The notes beneath the pieces were generated by a model. That model made no database searches, was not told the origin of the DNA, and saw only the letters and a program-made list of their open reading frames with translations. From NCBI GenBank assembly GCA_018828205.1, contig JAHJWA010000081.1, forward strand, positions 1 through 9,122: a stretch of 9,122 bases of DNA, in the 5' to 3' direction. Every line of letters starts with the position of its first letter. The stretch's first letter is position 1. The DNA comes from Alphaproteobacteria bacterium (GTDB lineage Bacteria; Pseudomonadota; Alphaproteobacteria; Sphingomonadales; Sphingomonadaceae). Shown here piece after piece: positions 1 through 6,208 of the stretch. The position numbers and the translations under genes were made by a program.

Positions 1-629
1 ACCGAGCGATAGAGCTGGCGGGCATCGCCGCCGGGAAAATCCGCGCGCGCCGATCCGTAATCGGGCATGAACATGGTGTCGCCGGTGAACACCGCATCGC
101 CGATGATATAGGCCATGTCGGCAGGGGTATGGCCCGGAACATGGAGCGCGGTCAGCGGGATATCGCCGATCGTCAGCGTGTCGCCATCCACCAGCAGCCG
201 GTCGAATTGCGAGCCGTCGCGGGCGAACCGCGTGCCCTCGTTGAAGATCTTGCCGAAGACGGTCTGGACGGTGACGATCCCGGCACCGATCGCGAGCTCG
301 CCGCCGAGCTTTTCCTGCAGATAGGGCGCCGCCGAGAGGTGATCGGCATGGGCATGCGTCTCGAGCAGCCAGCTGACCTTGAGCCCCTCGCGCTTGGCAT
401 AGGCGACCACGCCATCGGCGGATGCGTAGCTCGTCCGGCCCGAGGCGTGATCGAAGTCGAGCACGCTGTCGATGATCGCCGCGTCCTTGGTGATGGGGTC
501 GTGGACCACATAGGTGGCGGTGAAGGTCGGCTCGTCGAAGAAGGCCTCGACATGCGGTGCGCGGATTTCGCCGCGCAGCACGGCTTCCACCTGGGCGGTG
601 GCCCGAGCGAGATTGGGATCCTGGTCCAT
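1..629 (-). CDS. Persulfide dioxygenase-like metallo-beta-lactamase fold hydrolase (partial, C-terminus beyond window)
   Basis: The reading frame opens at an ATG at 629 and is still open at base 1, giving 209 residues without the C-terminus. The metal-binding signature is clear: THAHADH at residues 91-97 (H92, H94, D96, H97), HVPGH with H167, and GDT with D184. The following stretch MPDYGSARADFPGGD (188-202) is typical of the ETHE1/Blh branch of the glyoxalase II-like family, whose members oxidise glutathione persulfide or related sulfane sulfur in the cytoplasm. An AAGGA ribosome site lies about 10 bases before the start. The ArsR-type regulator ends only 2 bases upstream, so the two are very probably one transcript, as in the bigR-blh operons known from Xylella and Agrobacterium. 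No N-terminal rhodanese/DUF442 domain is present, unlike classical Blh. A generic glyoxalase II-like hydrolase is the alternative. Confidence 0.9.
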   Translation of the reverse strand, partial: MDQDPNLARATAQVEAVLRGEIRAPHVEAFFDEPTFTATYVVHDPITKDAAIIDSVLDFDHASGRTSYASADGVVAYAKREGLKVSWLLETHAHADHLSAAPYLQEKLGGELAIGAGIVTVQTVFGKIFNEGTRFARDGSQFDRLLVDGDTLTIGDIPLTALHVPGHTPADMAYIIGDAVFTGDTMFMPDYGSARADFPGGDARQLYRS

Positions 630-631
630 GG

Positions 632-988
632 TCAATCTTCCTTGGTCTGGGGGGCGTTGCCGGGTGCGGCGGGCTGGCCGAGTTCCGGACAGAACAGTTC
701 GTGGAGCAGCGCCAGCACTCGCTCGGCATTGGGGTCGCAGACGCGGTAGAACACCGCCTGCGCCTCCTTGCGGGTGGCGACGAGGCCCTGTTCGCGCAGC
801 TTGGCCAGATGCTGCGACAGCGCCGACTGGCTGATCCCGACCTGGGTGGTGAGATCGCCGGCAGACAATTCGCCCGCCTCGGCGAGGTAGCACAGCACCA
901 GCAGCCGCGGCTCGCTGCCGAGGGCCTTGAGCAGCCCGACCGCCTTTGCGGCGTGCTGGCTGAACGGATTGACGGGGTCGTCCTGCAT
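632..988 (-). CDS. ArsR-family transcriptional regulator, BigR/SqrR-like persulfide sensor
   Basis: This is a small winged-helix repressor of the ArsR/SmtB family. The start at 988 (MQDDPVNPF, 118 residues) is chosen because GGAG lies 6 bases upstream. An in-frame ATG at 1000 would add MEQA but has only pyrimidine-rich sequence before it. Counting from the 1000 start, the recognition helix region is around residues 55-70 (ISQSALSQHLAKLREQGL), followed by the wing. The usual metal-site motif ELCVCDL is absent. Instead there is a cysteine in LVLCYL (C37) and another in HELFCPEL (C104), the early-helix and last-helix positions of the disulfide/polysulfide-forming pair in BigR and SqrR; C88 is extra. 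Sulfane sulfur would then crosslink the pair and release DNA, inducing the downstream dioxygenase-like gene. Family and fold are secure; the persulfide-sensing role is inferred from the cysteines and the neighbour. Confidence 0.92.
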   Translation of the reverse strand: MQDDPVNPFSQHAAKAVGLLKALGSEPRLLVLCYLAEAGELSAGDLTTQVGISQSALSQHLAKLREQGLVATRKEAQAVFYRVCDPNAERVLALLHELFCPELGQPAAPGNAPQTKED

Positions 989-994
989 TGCCTG

Positions 995-998
995 CTCC
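995..998 (-). promoter_or_regulatory. Ribosome binding site deciding the ArsR-type regulator start
   Basis: GGAG on the minus strand lies 6 bases before the ATG at 986-988. It sits inside the codons following the alternative ATG at 1000, and no purine-rich site precedes that upstream ATG. This favours translation from 988. Confidence 0.5.
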
Positions 999-1011
999 AT
1001 TAGAGGAGGCT

Positions 1012-1039
1012 AATTTAGGATATCCTAAAGAAAATGCAA
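1012..1039 (-). promoter_or_regulatory. Predicted sigma70-type promoter of the ArsR-type regulator / persulfide dioxygenase-like operon
   Basis: On the minus strand, TTGCAT (1034-1039) and TAAATT (1012-1017) are separated by 16 bases, an acceptable -35/-10 pair, and expected transcription would begin near 1005. This lies between the end of the CoA-transferase gene (1054) and the regulator start, the only gap where an operon promoter could sit. It is a match by eye only. Confidence 0.45.
1014..1029. promoter_or_regulatory. Perfect 16-bp palindrome, likely operator of the ArsR-type regulator
   Basis: TTTAGGATATCCTAAA reads identically on both strands and stands out in a GC-rich region. It overlaps the predicted -10 element and fills part of the spacer, where a bound dimer would block RNA polymerase. 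It lies 26 bases upstream of the chosen regulator start. ArsR-family dimers bind AT-rich inverted repeats of this size, so autoregulation is the natural reading. The assignment is inference from position and symmetry. Confidence 0.65.
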
Positions 1040-1053
1040 GAGCGCCGTGCGGC

Positions 1054-2370
1054 TCAGGCCAGCGCGTCGCGTTCCAGCGCCTCGGCCAGTCCGGCGCGGA
1101 AGCGGGGATGCGCTATCCCGACCAGGGCTCTGCCGCGTTCGGCGAGCGATTTACCCTTCAGATCCGCCATCCCGTATTCGGTCACCACGATCTGCGTGTC
1201 GTTGCGCGGCACGGTGACGGGGCCGTCGAGGCGCGGCACGATCCGCGACACGGTCCCGTCCTTGGCGGTCGAATGACACACGATGATCGACTTGCCCCCG
1301 CGCGACGCCGCGGCGCCGCGGACGAAATCGAGCTGCCCGCCCGAGCCGCTGTATTGCCGCCCCAGCAGGTGTTCGGAATTGCACGCCCCGCCCAGATCGA
1401 CCTGCAGCGTCGCATTGACCGAAACCACATGGTCGTTCTTGGCGATATGGCGCGGGTCGTTGACCACCTGCACCGGGGCGCTGTGGATCGCGGGATTGTC
1501 GTCGAGGAAATCGTAGAAACCGCGGTCGCCCATCGCGAAGGTGAACACGCTGCGGCCCGGATAGGTGGTCTTGCAGCGGTTGGTCACTGCGCCGCTGCGG
1601 ATCAAATCGGCGAGCCCCGGGGTCAGCAGTTCGGTGTGGATGCCCAGGTCCTTGTGATCGTGGAGCATCGCGCAGACCACATTGGGCAGCGTGCCGATCC
1701 CCATCTGCAGGCAGGACTGGTCCTCGATCAGCCCCGCGACCGTCCGGGCGATCGCTTCGTCTTCCGGCGTGCTCGCGGGGAAGGCGAGTTCGGCCAGCGG
1801 AGCCTCGTGTTCGACGATGGCATCGACCTCGGAGATGTGCAGCAGCGAGTCCCCGAACACGCGCGGCATCTCGGGATTGACCTCGACCACCAGCCGCCCG
1901 GCGGAACGGGCGACCGTGCTGGCGTAGTCATTGCCCGTCCCGAAGGTGAACCAGCCGTGCCGGTCCATCGGCGAGACCGCGGTGACGAATGTGTCGACCG
2001 CGATATCCTCGGAGAGCAGCTTCGAGGATTCGCTGAAGGCCACCGGCACGAATTCGATCCCCGGCCGTCCGTCCGCCGCGGCGCGCCGGATGATGCCGCG
2101 TTCGATGCGGGTCAGGAACATGCAGTGCGGGCGCACCCGGTCGAGCAGATCGTAGCGCAGGATGGTGCGGGCGGCGTGCTCCATCGAATGGAAATACCAC
2201 AGTTTCAGCCGCTCGAGCCCGCCGCTCTCGACCCGCTCGGCAAGCGCGGTCAGCAGCGCCGGCGGCTGCGCGACCGCCATGGCCATCGCGACGTTTGCGC
2301 CAGAGCGGATTGCGCCCACCGCCGCTTCGGGGGTGGTGAGCTTGGAGCGATACTGAGCTTGGGCGTCCAT
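1054..2370 (-). CDS. Acetyl-CoA hydrolase / CoA-transferase family protein (4-hydroxybutyrate CoA-transferase-like)
   Basis: This 438-residue protein belongs to the class I CoA-transferase superfamily, in which a glutamate forms a covalent glutamyl-CoA intermediate while CoA moves between an acyl-CoA and a free acid. The oxyanion-hole motif QMGIGTLPN spans residues 222-230, and GIHTELL contains the likely catalytic E247. The C-terminal domain has the conserved VNATLQVDLGGACNSE, GSGGQLDFVRGA and GGKSIIV stretches (318-365), then TEYGMADLKGKS (398-408). The length fits the short 4-hydroxybutyrate CoA-transferase subgroup (about 430-440 residues) better than the roughly 500-residue succinate:acetate CoA-transferases. 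The reading frame stays open upstream to 2559, but that part runs through the tRNA-Pro gene, so MDAQAQYRS at 2370 is the real start; its ribosome site is weak. The acid substrate cannot be told from sequence. No clear promoter lies between it and the upstream tRNAs. Confidence 0.92.
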   Translation of the reverse strand: MDAQAQYRSKLTTPEAAVGAIRSGANVAMAMAVAQPPALLTALAERVESGGLERLKLWYFHSMEHAARTILRYDLLDRVRPHCMFLTRIERGIIRRAAADGRPGIEFVPVAFSESSKLLSEDIAVDTFVTAVSPMDRHGWFTFGTGNDYASTVARSAGRLVVEVNPEMPRVFGDSLLHISEVDAIVEHEAPLAELAFPASTPEDEAIARTVAGLIEDQSCLQMGIGTLPNVVCAMLHDHKDLGIHTELLTPGLADLIRSGAVTNRCKTTYPGRSVFTFAMGDRGFYDFLDDNPAIHSAPVQVVNDPRHIAKNDHVVSVNATLQVDLGGACNSEHLLGRQYSGSGGQLDFVRGAAASRGGKSIIVCHSTAKDGTVSRIVPRLDGPVTVPRNDTQIVVTEYGMADLKGKSLAERGRALVGIAHPRFRAGLAEALERDALA

Positions 2371-2455
2371 CGCGACCGCAGATAGGGCATGCGGGGGAGG
2401 GGCGATAGCCTGAGCGCGTGGGAGCGCCGCAGGATGGCGGCATTTCCAAAAGGAT

Positions 2456-2532
<77 letters not shown>

Positions 2533-2563
2533 ACTGGGATACTCTTCGCCACACCCCATCCGG

Positions 2564-2636
2564 TGCGCCCGGCAGGATTCGAACCCGCGACCTAGCCGTT
2601 ATGAGCGGCCAGCTCTAACCGCTGAGCTACAGGCCC
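2564..2636 (-). tRNA. tRNA-Ile2 (anticodon CAU, lysidine-modified type)
   Basis: The cloverleaf reads acceptor GGGCCTG, D stem GCTC/GAGC, anticodon stem GGCCG/CGGCT with loop CTCATAA (anticodon CAT), variable AGGTC, and T arm GCGGG-TTCGAAT-CCTGC. The loop CTCATAA and the following GGTCGC resemble bacterial tRNA-Ile2, whose C34 is converted to lysidine by TilS to read AUA, more than elongator tRNA-Met, which usually carries ATCATAA. Two things are odd. The 3' acceptor strand is CGGGCGC, which leaves a G-G mismatch at 2-71. After discriminator A the genome reads CCG, so CCA is not fully encoded. Ile2 versus Met is judged by resemblance only. Confidence 0.88.
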
Positions 2637-2640
2637 CAAG

Positions 2641-2670
2641 CATGCCGGATGGGCACATGCCGGATGAGCG
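2641..2670. repeat. Imperfect 15-bp tandem repeat in the tRNA leader
   Basis: CATGCCGGATGGGCA (2641-2655) is followed directly by CATGCCGGATGAGCG (2656-2670), with 13 of 15 bases matching. The repeat fills nearly all of the predicted leader between the tRNA promoter and the 5' end of tRNA-Ile2. It looks like a small local duplication; a role in tRNA 5' processing is possible but unsupported. Confidence 0.6.
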
Positions 2671-2678
2671 GGCTGGCG

Positions 2679-2706
2679 GTTATACCGCGGCGCGGCGCAG
2701 GGCAAG
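2679..2706 (-). promoter_or_regulatory. Predicted promoter of the tRNA-Ile2/tRNA-Pro unit
   Basis: On the minus strand CTTGCC (2701-2706) and TATAAC (2679-2684) are separated by 16 GC-rich bases. CTTG-type -35 boxes are common in alphaproteobacterial housekeeping promoters. Initiation would fall near 2672, about 36 bases ahead of tRNA-Ile2. The -35 begins 10 bases after the stop codon of the deacetylase gene. No rho-independent terminator is visible between the deacetylase and the tRNAs. Confidence 0.55.
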
Positions 2707-2716
2707 CAAAAGGCGT

Positions 2717-3772
2717 TCACACTTGCACCCCGGCGATGATTTCGGCGACCGTGGTCGGGCGCACGCTGCGCAGTTCGAGATAGGCATAGATCGCCCGCAG
2801 CCAGTCGTAGAGCGCATCGAGATCCTCCTCGCTGCGCACATAGGGCGTCTTGCCCACCATCAGCGAGGGGCTGTGGAAGCTGAGCACCAGCAGCGGCAGC
2901 CCGTCGTCGAGCGCGATATCGATCCCGCGCAGCGCCTCGTCGCGGGTCACGCCCTCCGGGGTGAGCGCGATCTTCTCGAGCAGCGCGAGGCGCGACAGCA
3001 GACCGTTGACCAGCGGATAGGCCGAGGCGCGCGGGTGGAGCCATTGCCCCTGTTTGCGCAGCAGTCCCCAGTAGACGGTGGTGAGCGGCAGTTCGAGCAG
3101 CCGGCGTTCGGCATCGACCCAATAGGGGTCGAGCGGGTGGCGCGAAAAATCGACCCCGTGGACCGCGCTGTAATCGAAGCGCGACCGGACCGAGCTGTCG
3201 ATCGCCACCCGGGCGTCCTTGAGCAGCTGCGCGGTGTGCGGGCCGACCCCGTAGCGCCCGGCGCGGTAGATTTGCGGATGACAGTGGAAATGGGTCGCGA
3301 TCGCATCGCGCAGCCGCATGAATTTTTCGCGTTCGAGTTCGGCGGGAAGGTTGCCCGCGAAGCTGTTGTGGGGATTGACCTCTTCATCGTGCGGGGGATT
3401 GACCCAGGGGTGGAGCTGGATGCCGATTTCGGCGGTCCCGCGCCGCACCGCATCGCCCAGAATGTCTCGCGCGCGCGGCGATTGCGCGATCGGCCAGTCG
3501 ATCAGATAGACCGGCGAAACGCCAAGCCCCTCGGCGAATTGCTGGAATTGCTCGAGCGCGCGAAACTGCTCCAGCCCGTAATTGTGCGCGTCGAAATCGC
3601 CGTTCCAGTCGAACTCCTCTTCGGTGTCGACCGTCAGCAGCGAGCGCTGGCCGAAGCCGGGTTCGAAGCGCGCCTTGGCGTGCGCGGGCGGGGGGGAGAG
3701 CAGTGAATCCGGCAATGCGCTACGCCCCCCATGCCCCGCGGCCCGATCATCCCGTCGCGCGGTCGGGGGCAT
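2717..3772 (-). CDS. WalW-like polysaccharide deacetylase family protein
   Basis: The 351-residue product resembles the NodB-homology deacetylase superfamily in its WalW-like branch. TVDTEEEFDW (47-56) supplies the motif-1 aspartate D49, GIQLHPWVNPP (117-127) the motif-2 histidine H121, YRAGRYGVG (169-177) the motif-3 arginines, and LSFHSPSL (297-304) the late histidine H300. Such enzymes act on N-acetyl groups of cell-wall or exopolysaccharide sugars; the substrate here is unknown. There is no signal peptide or membrane segment, so it may act in the cytoplasm. The ATG at 3772 lies inside the end of the upstream kinase-like gene (26-base overlap), suggesting translational coupling. The first 35 or so residues are low-complexity and outside the domain, and a TTG at 3715 (residue 20) is a plausible alternative start, so the N-terminus is uncertain. 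Confidence 0.85.
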   Translation of the reverse strand: MPPTARRDDRAAGHGGRSALPDSLLSPPPAHAKARFEPGFGQRSLLTVDTEEEFDWNGDFDAHNYGLEQFRALEQFQQFAEGLGVSPVYLIDWPIAQSPRARDILGDAVRRGTAEIGIQLHPWVNPPHDEEVNPHNSFAGNLPAELEREKFMRLRDAIATHFHCHPQIYRAGRYGVGPHTAQLLKDARVAIDSSVRSRFDYSAVHGVDFSRHPLDPYWVDAERRLLELPLTTVYWGLLRKQGQWLHPRASAYPLVNGLLSRLALLEKIALTPEGVTRDEALRGIDIALDDGLPLLVLSFHSPSLMVGKTPYVRSEEDLDALYDWLRAIYAYLELRSVRPTTVAEIIAGVQV

Positions 3773-5480
3773 CCACCCGGCTAGGTGGCACGGCCGCGCC
3801 GGTCAAGAGCGGCAGGGTCAGCACCAGCGCCTCGCCATCGCGCGCCAGCTCGCCGCCCGTGGCCCGCGCTTCGGCGCGCGCCAGCCGCAGCGAGAAGCCC
3901 GCACCGAAGATCCCGGGGCTCAGCGCGCCGCCGCTGGGGCGGTTCTGCGTCGCGAAGATATCGGTCGCCGCCGCCAGCGTGGCGGGCAGGGCGCAGCGCA
4001 GCGAGAGCTGGCCATCGTCCTGGCCCAGCTCGAGCACGATCCGCTCGCCCGCGCCGGTGGTCGCGGCGATGGTGGCGAGCAGCCGCCAGGCGAGCATTTC
4101 GGCGTCCTGCTTCTCGAGCGCGATCGGGGCGCTGGAGAGCGACCAGTCGCATTCCAGCCGTGCGACCCGCGACGACAGCACCGTCTGCAGCTGCTCGATC
4201 TGCTTGCGCAGGATCGCGGCGAAATCGCTGCTCCCGGGCTCGAGATCGAGCACCCCGCCCTCGAGCCGGACCAGCCGGTCGAGCTCGTCGAAACCCGCCA
4301 GCATCCGCGCGCTGTCGCCTGCGATCGCGGCGGCGAGCGCGCGGTATTCGTGCGGGGTCGCGCCGAACAATTGCTGCTGGATCACCTCGGCGAAGCCCTG
4401 GATCGCGTTCACCGGGGTGCGCAATTCGTGGAGCAGCTGGCGGATCCGGTCGGCCTCGCTTTCGGCCCGGTCCTGCGCGCTGGTATCCGCGGGGCGGCGG
4501 AAGCGCCCGACATAGCCGGTGAAGCGCCCGTCGGCGCGGGTGAAACGCGGGGTCGCGTCGACCAGCCAGCTGCCCGCGATCCGCTCGGCTCCGGCCAGCT
4601 CGACCGGCCCCTCGCGCAGCGGCTGGCGGTTGAAGAACGCGTTGGCGAAGGCGCCCTGCGGCCCGAGCGCCGAGCGCTCCTGACCGCGCACCAGATCGGT
4701 GCCGACCACCATGGGCGCGATCGGCGGGTCGGCCCATTCGATCTTGCCATCGACATCGGTGGCGAAGGCGAACCGCTCGCTGCGCCGCCGCGACCCGTCG
4801 CGCGGCTCGCGATCCAGCGGCAATTGCGGCGCCGATTCGCGGGCGACGGCGGCCCCGCCGGGCGAGCGCGCCTTGTTGAACGCCTCGATCCGGCGGACCA
4901 GCGCGGCGATCCCGCTGTCGTCCTCGGGAGAGGAAGTCCGCGGACTCGTGTCGTTGGCGGGGGCTGGGGCCGGGGCTGGGACGGGAGCCGGCGCGGGCTG
5001 CGCGAGCGGAGGCACGGGGGCCGGCGTCTCGGCGCGTTCGGGGAGCGGCAGGCCGCGATCGCTCACCCCAAGCCGGTCGAGGATCGCGACCGCGCGCTGG
5101 GGAAGATTGCGGCGATGGCGCAGGAAGCCGCGCGCGCGGATCGGGAGCTCGGGAATGGTCTGCGCCCATTCCGCCTCGCTCAGCCGCGCCCGCGACAGCG
5201 CGGCGGCGGCGACGTCGGGCTCCGCCTCGGCCAGCCATTCGACCAGTCGCGGGCTGCGGATCCGGATTCCGTCGCTCTCGACGATCCGTGCCCGCTCGCG
5301 GAACGGGATCAGCGCGCCCAGCGCATCGAGCCGCAGGTAAGCCGCGGCCTCCAGGCTGTCATCGCGTCCGCCCGCGGGATCGCCCAGCAGATCGAGCAGC
5401 TGGCGATACTGCGTCCGCGCAGCCCGTTCTCCGGTCGCCCGATGGCGCAGAACGGTGGCAAGGCGGTCGTCGAAATGCAT
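3747..5480 (-). CDS. Histidine-kinase-like protein with DUF2336-like N-terminus, PAS-like domain and degenerate ATP-binding domain
   Basis: This is a 577-residue soluble protein without membrane segments. Residues 1-147 are alpha-helical and resemble DUF2336 (RSPRLVEWLAEAEPDVAAAAL, with RARGFLRHRRNLP later). Residues 152-175 are a Pro/Ala linker with repeated AP pairs. Residues 236-330 look PAS-like (FAFATDVDGKIEWAD through GYVGRF). The HisKA segment LLHELRTPVNAIQGFAEVIQ gives the phosphoacceptor H351. The catalytic domain is unusual: the N-box asparagine is missing (RLLATIAATTGAG, 466-478) and no DxGxG G1 box is seen, although an F-box-like DIFATQ (507-512) and a G2-like GAGFSLRLARAEARATGG (526-543) remain. 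Kinase activity is therefore doubtful. The start at 5480 has GGAG four bases upstream. The deacetylase gene overlaps its 3' end. No response regulator is nearby. Confidence 0.85.
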   Translation of the reverse strand: MHFDDRLATVLRHRATGERAARTQYRQLLDLLGDPAGGRDDSLEAAAYLRLDALGALIPFRERARIVESDGIRIRSPRLVEWLAEAEPDVAAAALSRARLSEAEWAQTIPELPIRARGFLRHRRNLPQRAVAILDRLGVSDRGLPLPERAETPAPVPPLAQPAPAPVPAPAPAPANDTSPRTSSPEDDSGIAALVRRIEAFNKARSPGGAAVARESAPQLPLDREPRDGSRRRSERFAFATDVDGKIEWADPPIAPMVVGTDLVRGQERSALGPQGAFANAFFNRQPLREGPVELAGAERIAGSWLVDATPRFTRADGRFTGYVGRFRRPADTSAQDRAESEADRIRQLLHELRTPVNAIQGFAEVIQQQLFGATPHEYRALAAAIAGDSARMLAGFDELDRLVRLEGGVLDLEPGSSDFAAILRKQIEQLQTVLSSRVARLECDWSLSSAPIALEKQDAEMLAWRLLATIAATTGAGERIVLELGQDDGQLSLRCALPATLAAATDIFATQNRPSGGALSPGIFGAGFSLRLARAEARATGGELARDGEALVLTLPLLTGAAVPPSRVDAPDRATG

Positions 5481-5739
5481 GGTTCTCCGGGGTATGCGAA
5501 GGGATCGACGCCATCCGTGGCGACCGCGTTCGAAGGGCTTTTCGGCGGCCCGGATGCCCTCTCACCTATGCCTTCATATCTGTGTAACGAACAGGCTGAA
5601 CACAAAGTTGCGGCCGCGTTGCAAAGCGGGACAATTGCTGGCAAGAACAACATTATTAGCAGAACGCGCGTGGCCGCGGCACAAGCTTTCGCACTTGCAG
5701 CGAAACCTGTCGCGCCGGCCGGAATTGGGGGCTCGTAGA
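5481..5739. promoter_or_regulatory. Divergent intergenic region between the kinase-like gene and the Lrp-family regulator
   Basis: These 259 bases separate two divergently transcribed genes and should hold both promoters. The stretch 5581-5700 is more AT-rich than its surroundings. It holds TTGC-N9-GCAA (5608-5624) and TTGC-N2-GCAA (5635-5644), possible binding sites for the adjacent Lrp-type regulator. I could not find a convincing -35/-10 pair for either direction. Open frames crossing it on either strand have no recognisable protein content. Confidence 0.35.
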
Positions 5740-6204
5740 ATGGCAAACCTCGACACTATCGATCGACGCCTGCTGGCGGAATTGCAGGACGACGGTCGCA
5801 TGACCAATGTCGAGCTTGCCCATCGCGTCGGTCTCACCGCGCCGCCCTGTCTGCGGCGGGTCCGCGCACTGGAAGAACTCGGCGTGATCCGCGGCTATCA
5901 CGCCGATCTCGACCCCGCCAAGCTGGGCTTCTCGATCACCGTTTTCGCCATGGTCAGCCTGCGCAGCCAGGCAGAAGCCGATCTGCGCGAGTTCGAGGCG
6001 GCGATGACCGATCTGCCCGAGGTGCGCGAGGTGCACATGCTCAATGGCGAGATCGATTTCATCCTCAAGATCGTGAGCGAGGATCTGCAGCGCTTCCAGG
6101 AATTCCTCACCAGCAAGCTGACCCCGGCGCCCAATGTCGCCAGCGTCAAGACCTCGCTGACGATCCGCACCAGCAAGAACCAGCCGGGCGTGCCGCTCGG
6201 CTAG
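5740..6204 (+). CDS. Lrp/AsnC-family transcriptional regulator
   Basis: The 154-residue product has the standard layout of the family. An N-terminal helix-turn-helix domain starts at LDTIDRRLLAELQDDGRMTNVELAHRVGL and continues into the recognition helix APPCLRRVRALEELGVIRGYHADLDPAKLG (residues 4-63). A RAM effector-binding domain follows at about 68-142, with VHMLNGEIDFILKIVSED in the typical dimer/ligand region. Members form dimers to octamers that sense amino acids or related metabolites. The ATG at 5740 is fixed by the family's N-terminal pattern; the longer frame opening at 5455 is intergenic read-through, and the ribosome site is weak. The gene is divergent from the kinase-like gene and is followed after 4 bases by the GFA-domain gene, which it may control along with itself. 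The effector is unknown. Confidence 0.95.
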   Translation: MANLDTIDRRLLAELQDDGRMTNVELAHRVGLTAPPCLRRVRALEELGVIRGYHADLDPAKLGFSITVFAMVSLRSQAEADLREFEAAMTDLPEVREVHMLNGEIDFILKIVSEDLQRFQEFLTSKLTPAPNVASVKTSLTIRTSKNQPGVPLG

Positions 6205-6208
6205 CCTT

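Noticed and set aside
988..2385. 465-residue plus-strand open frame opposite the CoA-transferase gene
   Set aside because: It is a GC-driven antisense shadow; the minus-strand protein has complete catalytic motifs.
4960..5000. G/C-rich near-repeat as a possible regulatory or recombination repeat
   Set aside because: It encodes the Ala-Pro linker of the kinase-like protein, which explains the repetition.
3582..5738. 718-residue plus-strand open frame opposite the kinase-like gene
   Set aside because: It is antisense to a gene with recognisable domains, is rich in Arg/Ala/Gly/Pro with no motif, and is explained by high GC content suppressing stops.
5455..5739. 95-residue N-terminal extension of the Lrp-type regulator
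   Set aside because: It runs through the intergenic region with no family similarity; Lrp proteins normally begin as MANLDTIDRRLL does here.
5309..5746. 145-residue minus-strand frame with a hydrophobic, signal-like stretch near its start
   Set aside because: Its second half is out of frame with the kinase-like gene over the same bases, and its hydrophobic part lies in the regulatory gap; no family resemblance.
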